From NCBI RefSeq assembly GCF_001245615.1, contig NZ_CWKH01000002.1, positions 310,001-374,000 of the forward strand: a stretch of DNA of 64,000 nucleotides. The letters run 5' to 3'. The position numbers and the translations under genes were made by a program. This stretch comes from Mycolicibacterium neworleansense. Lineage in GTDB: Bacteria; Actinomycetota; Actinomycetes; Mycobacteriales; Mycobacteriaceae. Positions 31,301 to 38,474 of this stretch are shown piece after piece (positions within the stretch are counted from its first letter, which is position 1; each line of letters begins with the position of its first letter). A model generated the notes under the pieces. It worked only from the letters and a program-made list of their open reading frames with translations. It was not told the origin of the DNA and searched no databases.

Positions 31301-32052
31301 ATTGGGCAGCAATGGCGGAGGTGATGGCCGAGGACGTTCGCGACGACGACCGTCGGCGGGTTGCGAACGCCGGCATCCGACACGGCCGGGACGCGATGAT
31401 CGCAAACATGCGCACGGGCGCCGACCTCGGAGCCAGGTCCATAACATCGACGGTCATCGCGACCCGTGGGAACTGCCTCGCCCTTCGTCATCTCCGTTTC
31501 TCGGGCCACGGGCCCGAGGCGTTTCATGCCGAGTTGTTCGGTATCGCCGAGATCGACAGGGACCAACGGGTTGTGGTCGTCGTCCAATTCGACATCGACG
31601 ACCTCGACGCAGCTTTCGATGAACTCGATGCCCGATACCTGGACGGCGAAGCGGCCCCCTATGCGCGCGTGTGGTCAGCCATCGTCGCTGGCTACGCCGC
31701 GCTGAACCGGCACGAGATGCCCCCCGCGACCCCCGGCTTTGTGAACATCGACCACCGGCCCGCGGTTGCTTTCGCGCCCGGCGACTTGCTTCCTTACCTC
31801 CAGGCCTCCTGGGATCTGTCGCCGGATCTGAAGATTCACATCGAGACAGCGCATCGCCTGACCACACTTGGCGCAGTCATCACCCAAGCGGCGAGCGGGA
31901 GTTCCCGCGAGGGCTTCGATGCCGAGTGGCGACAGATCGTGCTTTTCACGGTCGACGGCGACGAGGTGAACCGCTGCGAGATGTACGAGGAAGCCGACCT
32001 CGACACCGCGCTCGCCCGGTTCGACGAACTCGGCCAGCAGCCGCCCACTTGA
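25372..32052 (+). CDS. Giant BTAD regulator-cyclase-STAND ATPase with tandem NTF2-like array
   Basis: Protein of 2226 aa. Order seen: winged-helix DNA-binding plus BTAD (about 1-245, as in SARP regulators); class III nucleotidyl cyclase (about 257-426) with metal Asp in LLTDIEGST, GEGDATFSVF and the VNRAARL Asn-Arg pair, so it looks catalytically competent; AAA/STAND ATPase (Walker A GEPGVGKT about 485, Walker B VLVLDDLHWA about 598); TPR-like helical region (about 780-1260); then a divergent NTF2-like unit (about 1278-1420) and three tandem repeats of about 266-270 aa starting near residues 1423, 1689 and 1959. Each repeat begins E-N-x-A-x-R and carries FNRRE, a VNIDHR-like segment and GFDAEWR. 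It probably couples a signal to cAMP output and/or transcription; the array may bind a ligand. Mycobacteria have other BTAD/LuxR-cyclase-ATPase fusions, but the repeat tail is unusual to me. Confidence 0.85.
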   Translation: MSTLSSVELEVLGPLQVRQDGAPVAIPGAKPRAILTMLGLHSGSVVPADVLMELLWGNDPPRTAAKALLTHISGLRHALGDGFVLTEGTGWRLGAAEVDAPRYQSLARAGRTAFSAGDISGAVARFDAAVTLWRGIPELPEGQRGVSEKTRWIEDHAALVEDRADALLATGRAAEIIGDLEAAVADAPLSERRWGQLMLALYRAGRQGEALGAYRRARSLLADELGVDPGPDLRRLEHAIVAQDSELDIPAAQHVPSVTRAVTFLLTDIEGSTAAWEAQADAMAVALARHDELVEQVVTSRGGRLIKTRGEGDATFSVFDRPSAAAAAAIELQDAIFHEPWALAEPMHIRVALHTGEAELRDGDYFGRAVNRAARLRSQASGGQILCSGATAELVIDSLSDDVALVDLGMRQLKNLARPEHVFELRLDTAESPPATSNSPIDRPGVPAVLAGPGPFVGRGRELADLLAAWHQTVIAGTRAVLIAGEPGVGKTRLAGEWSRQAYDLGAVVLYGRSDEDLGAPYQPFAEALRALVPCIGSDRLRGMRGVEALLPLVPGLTDVLPDLAASPHGDPDTERYALFDAVVAVLGIASVEVPIVLVLDDLHWAAKPTLLLLRHLLRFGEHARVQIVGTYRSTDLDRSHPLAAMLADLHRDGSSSRIALNGLDEEDVTAYVAEAGYDDQELARALASVTGGNPFFLIEALRHVDESGGYWDPSTLPQGVREAVSRRLSRLPAETNKALAAAAVVGSQFSLDLVEQVVSQDLVDAFDESCQAGILIEEPGGLYRFNHAIVRQSLLAELASVRRMRLHQRIAATLETMPGADDELLAELAHHYFECAWAGNALKAVEYCRRAGDQAMARLAYEGAADLYDRALHALDELDDELPDRDDQRVELLVTRCEALLAAGDVSSAASAVSQLKEGTRDSARLAAWATCFDGQLSMLVDPERLDEIETAVRAAAVTLAELGDAAGEAKAHTVRAGCLARLGRVADCELALDNALTAARQAREHRLVNAVLAGAPLAALWGPSPVPRAGGRCLDVVRLLRITTDSPAVESMSTRCQAVLEAFRGRAAAARRMIDSARRTVAELGLRHALLEVEHFAGIVELVLDDAAAAEEHLRLAYNGFRRMGLDADTAEVAALLARACLLLDRDVEAEGLCSESERLAGHALKAAIAWRTVRAQLLSRGEDHDRARRVAEEAAALAGRTDALIDHGDACLALATVLSAAGDAAGAQAAAERAVALYEQKGAVALAEKARGLLGERPVPTSPAEVEAPDVTLDNTCLRLGSQVIDAVNREAWDEAVQLLAPSVCIESRRKIVGFPPADVTSAQWCQHMRRFVEIGMVRYHHSAVAVRGERLALTRMVSATADVSSDAPQDEMLHIAGLDEHGQFALQIWFDLDDMVAALAELDALYARFENERPRPSPENVATRADDLLIALFSDSRLDEIGALFTEDTQLDDRRQGFRCESNDRATAVDNIRSIAALGAAVSKSTLALRGDRLCLSRLRFEDPDEFCVEALEITEVNADGLMTAKVDFDLADIDAAFAELDARYLAGEAAPCSQAWKAVVGAYAAFNRREIPPTTPDWVNIDKRHAAAAFAPGDMVRYIQAAWEDSPDTKIYIAVVCRLCDYGAVVIHVAFGTSQDGFEAEWRDLHVLMVAGDTVCRSELFNESDLEAALIRFDELSRPGHRLENAASRATDRFLERFAARDWDAMAKSVTEDISFDDRRRVINADLQIGRESFIENFRIAADLGATQSPTAIATRGERIILARARFSLGGGAPEEFGLELLHVIEIDSDNRIAATVTFDPDDFDAAIAELDTRYLAGEAANYAHAWAVIARNVAAFNRREQLMTTQDWATIDHRRATAFEPGDITPYIHATWKVAPDINLYIETAHRLRDSGALFTQVLKGTSHAGFDAEWRDVVILTVDGEQLSSLEVFDEADLDAALTRFDELNRPEQQLENAASRVYDRIFDYFASRDWAAMAEVMAEDVRDDDRRRVANAGIRHGRDAMIANMRTGADLGARSITSTVIATRGNCLALRHLRFSGHGPEAFHAELFGIAEIDRDQRVVVVVQFDIDDLDAAFDELDARYLDGEAAPYARVWSAIVAGYAALNRHEMPPATPGFVNIDHRPAVAFAPGDLLPYLQASWDLSPDLKIHIETAHRLTTLGAVITQAASGSSREGFDAEWRQIVLFTVDGDEVNRCEMYEEADLDTALARFDELGQQPPT
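29639..32049 (+). repeat. Three ~0.8-kb intragenic tandem repeats
   Basis: Units beginning near 29639, 30436 and 31246 (about 800, 810 and 800 nt) encode homologous ~268-aa blocks, each made of two NTF2-like halves. At boundaries the DNA is also alike, for example GAGAACGCGGC opens the units at 30436 and 31246. A more divergent single unit precedes them from about 29203. Copy number could vary by homologous recombination. Confidence 0.8.
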
Positions 32053-32074
32053 TATCGCCGATAGGCTGGCTTCC

Positions 32075-33007
32075 GTGGATTTCCGTGTGTTCGTCGAACC
32101 CCAGCAAGGTGCTACCTACTCCGATCAGCTCGCGGTGGCCCGCGCCGCCGAGGCCCTCGGCTACTCGGCGTTCTTCAGGTCGGACCACTACCTGGCGATG
32201 AGCGGTGACGGCCTGCCCGGGCCGACGGATTCCTGGGTGACGCTGGCCGGCATCGCACGCGAGACCTCGACGATCCGACTGGGCACCATGGTCACCTCGG
32301 CCACCTTCCGCCACCCCGGCCCGTTGGCCATCTCGGTGGCGCAGGTCGATGAAATGAGTGGTGGCCGTGTCGAATTAGGCCTCGGTGCGGGCTGGTTCGA
32401 AGCCGAACACCAGGCCTATGCCATCCCGTTCCCGCCACTGGGCGAGCGATTCGACCGGCTCGAAGAGCAGCTGCGGATCCTCACCGGCCTGTGGGATACC
32501 CCCATCGGCGAGACGTTCGACTTCTCCGGCGAGCACTACACCGTCGTCGACTCACCGGCACTGCCCAAGCCCACCCAGACACCGCACCCGCCGATCGTCG
32601 TCGGCGGCATGGGTGCCAAGCGCACCCCGGCGCTGGCCGCTGAGTTCGCCGCGGAGTTCAACGTGCCTTTCGTGCCGCTGGACACCCTCAAGACGCAGTT
32701 CGCCCGGGTGGCCGCGGCCGTGGCCGATGCCGGTCGCGCGGCAGATTCCCTGACCTACTCGGCGGCGTTCGTGGTGTGTGCGGGCCGCGACGAAGCACAG
32801 ATCGCCAAGCGGGCGGCAACGATCAACCGCGAGGTAGACGAGCTGCGCAGCAACTCGCCGCTGGTCGGCACTCCCGCCGAGATCGTCGACAAGTTGGGCC
32901 CGTTCCTTCAGGCCGGGGTACAGCGGGTCTACCTGCAATTGCTGGACCAGTCCGATCTCGACCATCTCGAGCTCTTCGCCGGCGAAGTCATCCGTCAGCT
33001 GAGCTGA
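32075..33007 (+). CDS. LLM class F420-dependent oxidoreductase (TIGR03560-like)
   Basis: Luciferase-like TIM-barrel oxidoreductase of 310 aa. Seen: the N-terminal FRVFVEPQQG strand, FRSDHYLAM, IRLGTMVTSATFRHPGPLA, GGRVELGLGAGWFEAEHQAYG-like segment and PPIVVGGMGAKRTPALAAEF. These match actinobacterial members that use coenzyme F420 rather than FMN; the substrate is unknown. GTG start at 32075, 22 nt after the giant gene, so possibly co-transcribed with it. Confidence 0.88.
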   Translation: MDFRVFVEPQQGATYSDQLAVARAAEALGYSAFFRSDHYLAMSGDGLPGPTDSWVTLAGIARETSTIRLGTMVTSATFRHPGPLAISVAQVDEMSGGRVELGLGAGWFEAEHQAYAIPFPPLGERFDRLEEQLRILTGLWDTPIGETFDFSGEHYTVVDSPALPKPTQTPHPPIVVGGMGAKRTPALAAEFAAEFNVPFVPLDTLKTQFARVAAAVADAGRAADSLTYSAAFVVCAGRDEAQIAKRAATINREVDELRSNSPLVGTPAEIVDKLGPFLQAGVQRVYLQLLDQSDLDHLELFAGEVIRQLS

Positions 33008-33040
33008 CCGAGACCCGCTCCCAAGCCCGGCATAGTATCG

Positions 33041-33517
33041 GTGCCCGTGACCGGTGACGACGACGACCAGGGGCAGCCTCCCGAGGCGCCCTGGCACCAC
33101 TCGACGCCGGCGGTAGCGGGGGCGAGCGCGGCCGCTCTCGCGGTGATCGGCCTGGTCGTGTGGGCGGCGATCTCGCTCACCAGCTCCGGCGGGCCCGAGG
33201 ATGCACCGATAGATTTCGTCCCGCCCAGCTTCACGTCGACGTCGGTGAAGACCTCGAAGTCCACCACAACGCGGACTACCAGCAGCAGCCTCCCGGTGAC
33301 CACCGAGTTCGGCCTGCCGGGTGAGTCAGAGACCCCGACCACGACGTCCTCAGAGACTTCCGGCTCCTCGACCACGACGACGACCACCACCACCACCACC
33401 ACGACAACGGAGTCGGGCGCTGAGGACGAGTACCCCACCACGACGACGTACCACCGGCCACGCACCAACGTGACACGCACGCTGTATCCGCCGCCGTATC
33501 CGCCGCCGGGCGGCTGA
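33041..33517 (+). CDS. Single-pass membrane protein with Thr-rich extracytoplasmic tail
   Basis: Protein of 158 aa: a short acidic cytoplasmic N-terminus (GDDDDQG), then PWHHSTP, one transmembrane helix (AGASAAALAVIGLVVWAAISL) and a Thr/Ser-rich stalk with a run of over ten threonines, ending in TLYPPPYPPPGG. GTG start. The layout repeats in the next gene and in the C-terminal part of the Hsp70-like protein at 42528, suggesting a common wall-spanning stalk module. Such tails are often glycosylated in mycobacteria; that is inference. Function unknown. Confidence 0.65.
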   Translation: MPVTGDDDDQGQPPEAPWHHSTPAVAGASAAALAVIGLVVWAAISLTSSGGPEDAPIDFVPPSFTSTSVKTSKSTTTRTTSSSLPVTTEFGLPGESETPTTTSSETSGSSTTTTTTTTTTTTTESGAEDEYPTTTTYHRPRTNVTRTLYPPPYPPPGG

Positions 33518-33536
33518 GCCCGCCTACCATCGGCGC

Positions 33537-34001
33537 GTGTCGAACTATTACGACGACGACGAGCCCACCCAGTACGCCCCCAGCTACGGCGAGTACTCCG
33601 AGGCTTCAACGCCGCCCGAACCCGAGCCCGTTCCCTGGTACCGCAAGCCCGCCGCACTGATCGGCATGGGCGCGGCGGGCGCAGTCATCGCAGCGCTGGT
33701 GATCTATGCCCTGGTGCAGCTGTTCTCATCAGATTCCCCAGCGTCGACGACAACCACGTCGACGACCACACCGACGACCACCACATCGGTCGTCACGTCG
33801 GCCCCGGTTGTCCCGGCGCCCACTCACACCGTCACCGAGACCGTGGCACCGACCACCACGACGGTCGTGGAAACCACCACCACAACCACAGAGACGACCA
33901 CAACCACCACCGCGACAACCACCACGACTACGGCGCCGACGACGACAACCACCACTGCGCCCGTGACGACGACAACCCAGCCGCCTGCGGGTAACCCTTA
34001 A
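33537..34001 (+). CDS. Single-pass membrane protein with long poly-Thr tail
   Basis: Protein of 154 aa. N-terminus rich in Asp/Tyr/Pro (SNYYDDDEPTQYAP), then VPWYRKPAALIGMG leading into one transmembrane helix, then about 100 residues that are mostly Thr with Val/Ala/Pro, ending QPPAGNP. The juxtamembrane PWYRKP closely parallels PWYKRP of the Hsp70-like protein at 42528, so it looks like the stalk of that protein without its ATPase. GTG start 33537, 20 nt after the preceding, similarly built gene. Function unknown. Confidence 0.65.
   Translation: MSNYYDDDEPTQYAPSYGEYSEASTPPEPEPVPWYRKPAALIGMGAAGAVIAALVIYALVQLFSSDSPASTTTTSTTTPTTTTSVVTSAPVVPAPTHTVTETVAPTTTTVVETTTTTTETTTTTTATTTTTTAPTTTTTTAPVTTTTQPPAGNP
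33745..33990 (+). repeat. Low-complexity Thr-codon tract
   Basis: Near-continuous ACC/ACG/ACA codons with interspersed Pro, Val and Ala codons. Such tracts are prone to replication slippage, and length may differ among strains. Confidence 0.7.
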
Positions 34002-34082
34002 CCAGGCTCGTCGTAGCCGGTTATCCACAGGCCCTCGAAATGCGTCTGGCTGCCGTCACGGCTGTCCACGAGTATCGAGTCG

Positions 34083-35018
34083 GTGGACGTTGACAATGTG
34101 CTCCGCCAACAGGACGGGGTGATCTCGCGCCGGCAGGCCTTGGACGCGGGCCTGCGGGAGCACGAAATCCGGCGACTACTCAGGCGCAATGAGTGGGCGC
34201 GGGTTCACACGGGCGTGTACGTCGACCACACCGGACCGCTGACGTGGCCACAACGCGCTTGGGCCGCAGTGCTTTACGCGTCTCCGGCCGCGCTGTGTTT
34301 TGAATCTGCCCTCGGAGCCGACACGATGCCCATCCATGTCGCAGTCGCGCAGCAGCGGGCGATATTGGCTGAACCGGTGGGAGTCCGCATTCACCACCTT
34401 GTGAAGCTTCAGGAGCGGGTGCTGTGGAACGTCAGCCCACCGCGGATGCGTTACGACGAAGCTGTGCTCGACGTCGCGTGCCGCGCCGCGGCCGAACTCG
34501 ATGCCATCGCGGTCCTGGCCAACGCCTGCCAATCGCGGCGAACTACCGCACATCGGCTATTGCAGGTAATCGATTCTCGCGCACGGGTCCGGCGTCGCCG
34601 GTGGTTACGCGCGGTGTTGGTCGATATCGCCGACGGCACCTGCTCTGTTCTTGAGCACGCCTATCTCGTTCGCGTCGAGCGGCCGCACGGTTTGCCTCGG
34701 GCCGTCAGACAGAAGCGGGCCGCGTCATCCGTCGGCGTCTGCTACCGCGATGCCGAGTACGGCGACCAGCTCATCGTCGAACTCGATGGCCAGGTCTATC
34801 ACGATTCCGCGACCAGGCGTGATGCCGATTTCGAGCGAGACCTCGACGCTGCCGTCGACGGCCGTTCGACAGTCAGGCTCTCCTACGGGCAGGTCTTCGA
34901 CCGGCCTTGCCAGACCGCGGGCAAGATCGCTCAGGTGCTGCAGCGGCACGGGATCGCGGTGACCGGCCACCCGTGTGGGCCGGGCTGCGAGTTCACTCCA
35001 CTCGACCGGGCCGCATAG
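34083..35018 (+). CDS. AbiEi-type N-terminus with DUF559-like domain
   Basis: Protein of 311 aa. The N-terminal region (QQDGVISRRQALDAGLREHEIRRLL, then WARVHTGVYV) matches the AbiEi antitoxin-like winged helix found in many actinobacterial orphans. The C-terminus (LIVELDGQVYHDSATRRDADFERD, then VRLSYGQVF) matches the DUF559/Vsr-like nuclease fold, with the E-L-D-G core. No AbiEii-type toxin gene is adjacent, so it is not a complete type IV toxin-antitoxin pair. Role unknown; such fusions occur in several copies in mycobacterial genomes. GTG start 34083. Confidence 0.78.
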   Translation: MDVDNVLRQQDGVISRRQALDAGLREHEIRRLLRRNEWARVHTGVYVDHTGPLTWPQRAWAAVLYASPAALCFESALGADTMPIHVAVAQQRAILAEPVGVRIHHLVKLQERVLWNVSPPRMRYDEAVLDVACRAAAELDAIAVLANACQSRRTTAHRLLQVIDSRARVRRRRWLRAVLVDIADGTCSVLEHAYLVRVERPHGLPRAVRQKRAASSVGVCYRDAEYGDQLIVELDGQVYHDSATRRDADFERDLDAAVDGRSTVRLSYGQVFDRPCQTAGKIAQVLQRHGIAVTGHPCGPGCEFTPLDRAA

Positions 35019-35076
35019 CCGTCAACACCGAGGATTCCAGTCAATATCAAGCAGTAATCCTAGGTTTAGGTGTGGC

Positions 35077-36885
35077 TCAGGGTGTGGGCGCCGCCGATGT
35101 GGGAGTGGGCTCAACTGTCGGCTCCGGCGTCTGCGTGGGCTCAGGCGTCGGTGTGGGCGTAGCGGTCGCCGTCGGCTCAGGCGTCGCAGTCGGCTCAGGC
35201 GTGGGCGACGGGCTAGGCGAAGGTGACGGCGACGGACTCGGCGACGGCGACGGCGAAGGTGACGGACTCGGCGACGGCGACGGCGGTATGAACGTCGGGA
35301 TCGGCAATTGCGGGATCGCCACCGGCGGAAAGACCAAGGGCGGAACCGGAATCGGCGGAATCCCAACAGGCGCAGGTGCGGGCGCAGGAGCAGGCGCGGC
35401 CGGTCGCGGCCGGGGTGCCTGCACCCGCTGCGGAGCCGGGGCCAGCGGTGCGCTCTGGCGGCTCTGCACCAACCACGGCGCGCCGGCCGGCCGGGGGGCG
35501 GCTTGCGCGGGCGCTCCGGATCCGGGCCAGGACGGATCCCGCACCACCACGGTCCGGGTCGGCGGTGCGGGTGCGGTCTGGGCCAACGGAGACTCCGCCG
35601 GAACGGTCTGCGGCGCCAACAAACTGGACCCGGCAGACGCGGCGTCGAGGCGGTCGGCCCGGGCCGAGAGCACCATGCCGACCGTGCCGACCACGGCCAG
35701 GAACACCCCCGCGTAGGCAACCACGCCTCCCCGCCGATACCAGCGCACCCGCGGAGGTGCGGGCGGCACGGGCGGCTCGGCGAACACGAACTCGGGCCGG
35801 GCCGACTCGTCGGTCACCGACTCCGGGACGAACGCGGCGACCTCGGCCACCGAATCTTCCACCGACCAGGCCAGCGCGGATGCCGCCACGGTGCCGGTGC
35901 CCGAAACGGGAAGCACAGGAGCAGAGGACGCATACGCCACCTGCGTCGCGGTGTCGTCGGCCCCGCGGCGACCCAGCAGTGCAGCTCCGACTGCGGCGAT
36001 CACCTGGGATTGCGGCACCGTGGTGACCGGCATACGGAAAGCCTCGGAAAGCCGTTGGGTGACAAACGGTATCCGCGCCCCGCCGCCGACGGTGACGAGC
36101 GCAGCCAGCTGTGCCGGGTGAATACCGTTGCGCCGCAAAAGGTCCAGCAGGGCCTCGATCACACCGCCGAGTGGCTGGTCCACCACCGCGTCCAGCTCAG
36201 GACGGGTGAGCCTGATCGCGCCGTTGGGACCGGCCAGGCTGGTGGCGCCCTCATCGCTCAGCCGTTCCTTGGCGGCCCGGCACTGGTCGCGCAGGTGCGC
36301 CAGCGTGGTCACCGCCGCCGTGCCCGCCGGTTCGGCATCCAGAGCGTTCAGGACGTGCCTCAGCACTTCCTGGTCGATCAAATCGCCGGAGAATTCCTGG
36401 TAACGCACCGTCTGCCCGATGGTCGCAAACCCTGCCGAAGCGTCGGCCAGGGTCAGGCTGGTGCCGGAACCGCCGAAGTCGCACAGGGCGACGACGCCGC
36501 GGGCCGGCAGACCGGGATGCGACTGGATGGCCGTGAGCGCGGCGACGGAATCGGGAACCACTCGGACGCCGGGCATCGTGCGCCGCACAGAATCGAAGGC
36601 CGCCGAGCTCCAATGCGCCGGCACCGTCACCACCGAGACGTCGGGACGATGTGCCGGGCTGGACTCACGGGTCAGCGCCTCGACCGCACCGGCCAACAGA
36701 TGTTCGGCGCGGTGTGTCGAGCCGTCGGCGGCGACCAGCGGGATCGGGTCGCCGACCCGCTCGACGAATCCGTCGATGACCGGGCCGCCACCGAGCGCGA
36801 ACACCGCCGGCCGCACCAGCGGCGCATAATCGGCGATCGCCACCAGATTGGTCGCCCCCACGGACAACCCCAGGCAATCACGCAT
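35077..36885 (-). CDS. Membrane-anchored Hsp70-like protein with Ser-Pro tail
   Basis: Protein of 602 aa. Residues 1-340 form an Hsp70/actin-type ATPase: LGLSVGATNLVAIAD, CDFGGSGTSLTLADA (phosphate-2) and VTVGGGARIPFVTQRLSEAF (adenosine). There is no DnaK-like substrate-binding domain. Instead a linker leads to RWYRRGG, one transmembrane helix (about 400-420) and a long Pro/Ala-rich then Ser-Pro repeat tail, presumably outside the membrane. It is a paralogue of the gene at 42528. It starts 30 nt downstream of iniC on the same strand and is probably part of the iniBAC transcription unit. Role inferred: an ATP-driven partner of the Ini dynamins at the envelope. Confidence 0.82.
   Translation of the reverse strand: MRDCLGLSVGATNLVAIADYAPLVRPAVFALGGGPVIDGFVERVGDPIPLVAADGSTHRAEHLLAGAVEALTRESSPAHRPDVSVVTVPAHWSSAAFDSVRRTMPGVRVVPDSVAALTAIQSHPGLPARGVVALCDFGGSGTSLTLADASAGFATIGQTVRYQEFSGDLIDQEVLRHVLNALDAEPAGTAAVTTLAHLRDQCRAAKERLSDEGATSLAGPNGAIRLTRPELDAVVDQPLGGVIEALLDLLRRNGIHPAQLAALVTVGGGARIPFVTQRLSEAFRMPVTTVPQSQVIAAVGAALLGRRGADDTATQVAYASSAPVLPVSGTGTVAASALAWSVEDSVAEVAAFVPESVTDESARPEFVFAEPPVPPAPPRVRWYRRGGVVAYAGVFLAVVGTVGMVLSARADRLDAASAGSSLLAPQTVPAESPLAQTAPAPPTRTVVVRDPSWPGSGAPAQAAPRPAGAPWLVQSRQSAPLAPAPQRVQAPRPRPAAPAPAPAPAPVGIPPIPVPPLVFPPVAIPQLPIPTFIPPSPSPSPSPSPSPSPSPSPSPSPSPSPTPEPTATPEPTATATPTPTPEPTQTPEPTVEPTPTSAAPTP
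35203..35286 (-). repeat. Ser-Pro dipeptide-coding repeat
   Basis: About 14 Ser-Pro codon pairs in the tail of the Hsp70-like protein, read on the minus strand. A simple 6-nt-period repeat prone to slippage. Confidence 0.75.
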
Positions 36886-36915
36886 ACCTGTATGTCGACG
36901 GAGAGCCCTGATTCG

Positions 36916-38406
36916 TTAGTGGCGCGACGAATACTCGGCGACCAGCGCCTCGGCACTGCGCACCGCGGCCCGGCAGGCCCGGGTGGTGAACGGGTCGTTG
37001 AGCGGATGATCGGCGCGCCGCCGCCAGCGCTGGGCCGCGGCGAAGGCCGAGCGGGGCCCGTCGAACGGGGCATCGGGTTGCAGTCCGAGCCGGCTGGCCG
37101 CGTCGGTGCCCGACCCACCGATGATGCGGCGCAGCGAGGCCATCTCGTCCTCGTTCAGCGTCGTGGGGCGCGAGCGCAACAGGCTGAGCAGCCGCAGTTC
37201 CTCGAAGGCATGCGTGTCGGCCAGCAGCGGGTCGATGTCGGCAAGGATGTAGGGCGTCGCGTAGATCGGGTTGGCCTGCACGAACTGTCGCAATGACAGC
37301 AGCGCCGTGTGCGCCTTGAGCAGCTCCGATCGTTGCGCGAACTGCTGGTCGATCACATCGCGCAGGGCGATCAGGCCGCTGCGTTCCAGCAGTTCATCGG
37401 CAAGCGCCACAGAGTCGGACACCCCGGCGTGGATCACCGCGATCGAGATCCGGATACCGAACATGCCGAACCGGTCCAGCAGCGCCGCGCGGGTGGACGC
37501 GTCCACGGGCAGCGCGCTGTCCTCCCGCACGAAGCGGTCCACGCTCAGCATGGCCTTCGTCAGTTCGGCCGGCTCGACGCCGGCCAGCTTCTGCAGGGCG
37601 ACGAACTCGCTCTGCCGCAGCGTGCGTGCGGTCAGGGCGAGCAATCCGGACACCGGGACGACGGCCTGGCAGATCCCGGTCTTGTCCATCTCTTCGGTGA
37701 ACCGCTTGGCCACGTCTTTGGCCGACATCATCGCGTCGATGCGGCCGGCTCCGATCTCGTCGGCCCGTGAGGCCACTCCGATCACGCCGAGCGCGCCCGA
37801 AGATCCGCCGACCAGCTCACCGATCTGCTTGAGCAGTGCGATGTCGGCGGCGTTGAGGGTGCGCAGCAGGAACACCACCGCGTCGACGCGGGGCACCCCG
37901 TCCTCGGGCACGAGTAGCCGGTGGGTTCGCAGGGAGACGTCCCGCGACAGCGATGACGTTCCCGGGGTGTCGATGATCGTGGTGTCGACGAGTTCGGCGG
38001 CCGGCCACTCGACATCGAGGTCCACCACGTCGTCGGGGTTGAGCCCGGCGAAGCTGAAGGTCAGGCCCCGGTCGTGCGGGTCCCGCGCGATCGGCACATT
38101 GGCACGCCGCCCGCCGCGGTGGTTGGCAGTCACCTTCGGGGTGGGCCCGTGCCGGAACCAGGTGACGATGCGGGTCGCCTCGGTGGCGTCGGTGGGCGCG
38201 ATGTCCTCCCCGACCAGCGCATTGACGAGCGTCGACTTGCCCGCCTTGAGCGTGCCGGCCAACGCGATACGGATCGGCTGGTTGAGCCGGCGCCCGATGC
38301 GGTCGAGCTCGTTGTGCACGTCGGGCCGATTCCGGTAGACCGGGTCACCCCGGTACGCCTTGATGGTGCCGCCCAGAATCGAGCGCACCTGATCGGCCGT
38401 GCTCAC
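36916..38406 (-). CDS. iniC: Dynamin-like GTPase IniC
   Basis: Isoniazid-inducible dynamin-family GTPase of 496 aa. G1 P-loop GTLKAGKSTL (residues 51-60), G3 in IIDTPGTSS, G4-like SRADE; helical stalk region follows. In M. tuberculosis iniC is the third gene of iniBAC, induced by cell-wall inhibitors and linked to drug tolerance. IniA and IniC probably act together on the inner face of the membrane. GTG start 38406. It is separated from iniA by 68 nt that hold a weak 6-bp inverted repeat. The next gene downstream is the Hsp70-like ATPase. Confidence 0.93.
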   Translation of the reverse strand: MSTADQVRSILGGTIKAYRGDPVYRNRPDVHNELDRIGRRLNQPIRIALAGTLKAGKSTLVNALVGEDIAPTDATEATRIVTWFRHGPTPKVTANHRGGRRANVPIARDPHDRGLTFSFAGLNPDDVVDLDVEWPAAELVDTTIIDTPGTSSLSRDVSLRTHRLLVPEDGVPRVDAVVFLLRTLNAADIALLKQIGELVGGSSGALGVIGVASRADEIGAGRIDAMMSAKDVAKRFTEEMDKTGICQAVVPVSGLLALTARTLRQSEFVALQKLAGVEPAELTKAMLSVDRFVREDSALPVDASTRAALLDRFGMFGIRISIAVIHAGVSDSVALADELLERSGLIALRDVIDQQFAQRSELLKAHTALLSLRQFVQANPIYATPYILADIDPLLADTHAFEELRLLSLLRSRPTTLNEDEMASLRRIIGGSGTDAASRLGLQPDAPFDGPRSAFAAAQRWRRRADHPLNDPFTTRACRAAVRSAEALVAEYSSRH

Positions 38407-38474
38407 GCTGCGGAATCCACCTCTTCCGACCCGGAAATCAACCGGGTGTTCATTCGAAAACTAGCTCTTGGAGC

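Noticed and set aside
33276..34028. Minus-strand frames opposite the Thr-rich genes (Gly/Arg/Val-rich)
   Set aside because: Direct complements of Thr-codon runs; no independent coding evidence.
35019..35076. AGGATT/AATCCT inverted repeat between convergent genes as a terminator
   Set aside because: 6-bp AT-containing arms and a 19-nt loop; not stable enough.
35308..37296. 662-aa open frame on the plus strand opposite the Hsp70-like gene and iniC
   Set aside because: Arg/His/Gly-rich antisense reading without motifs; the minus-strand genes carry ATPase and GTPase motifs.
38425..38450. ACCCGG/CCGGGT hairpin between iniA and iniC as terminator
   Set aside because: Only 6 bp with no U-tract; too weak to call.
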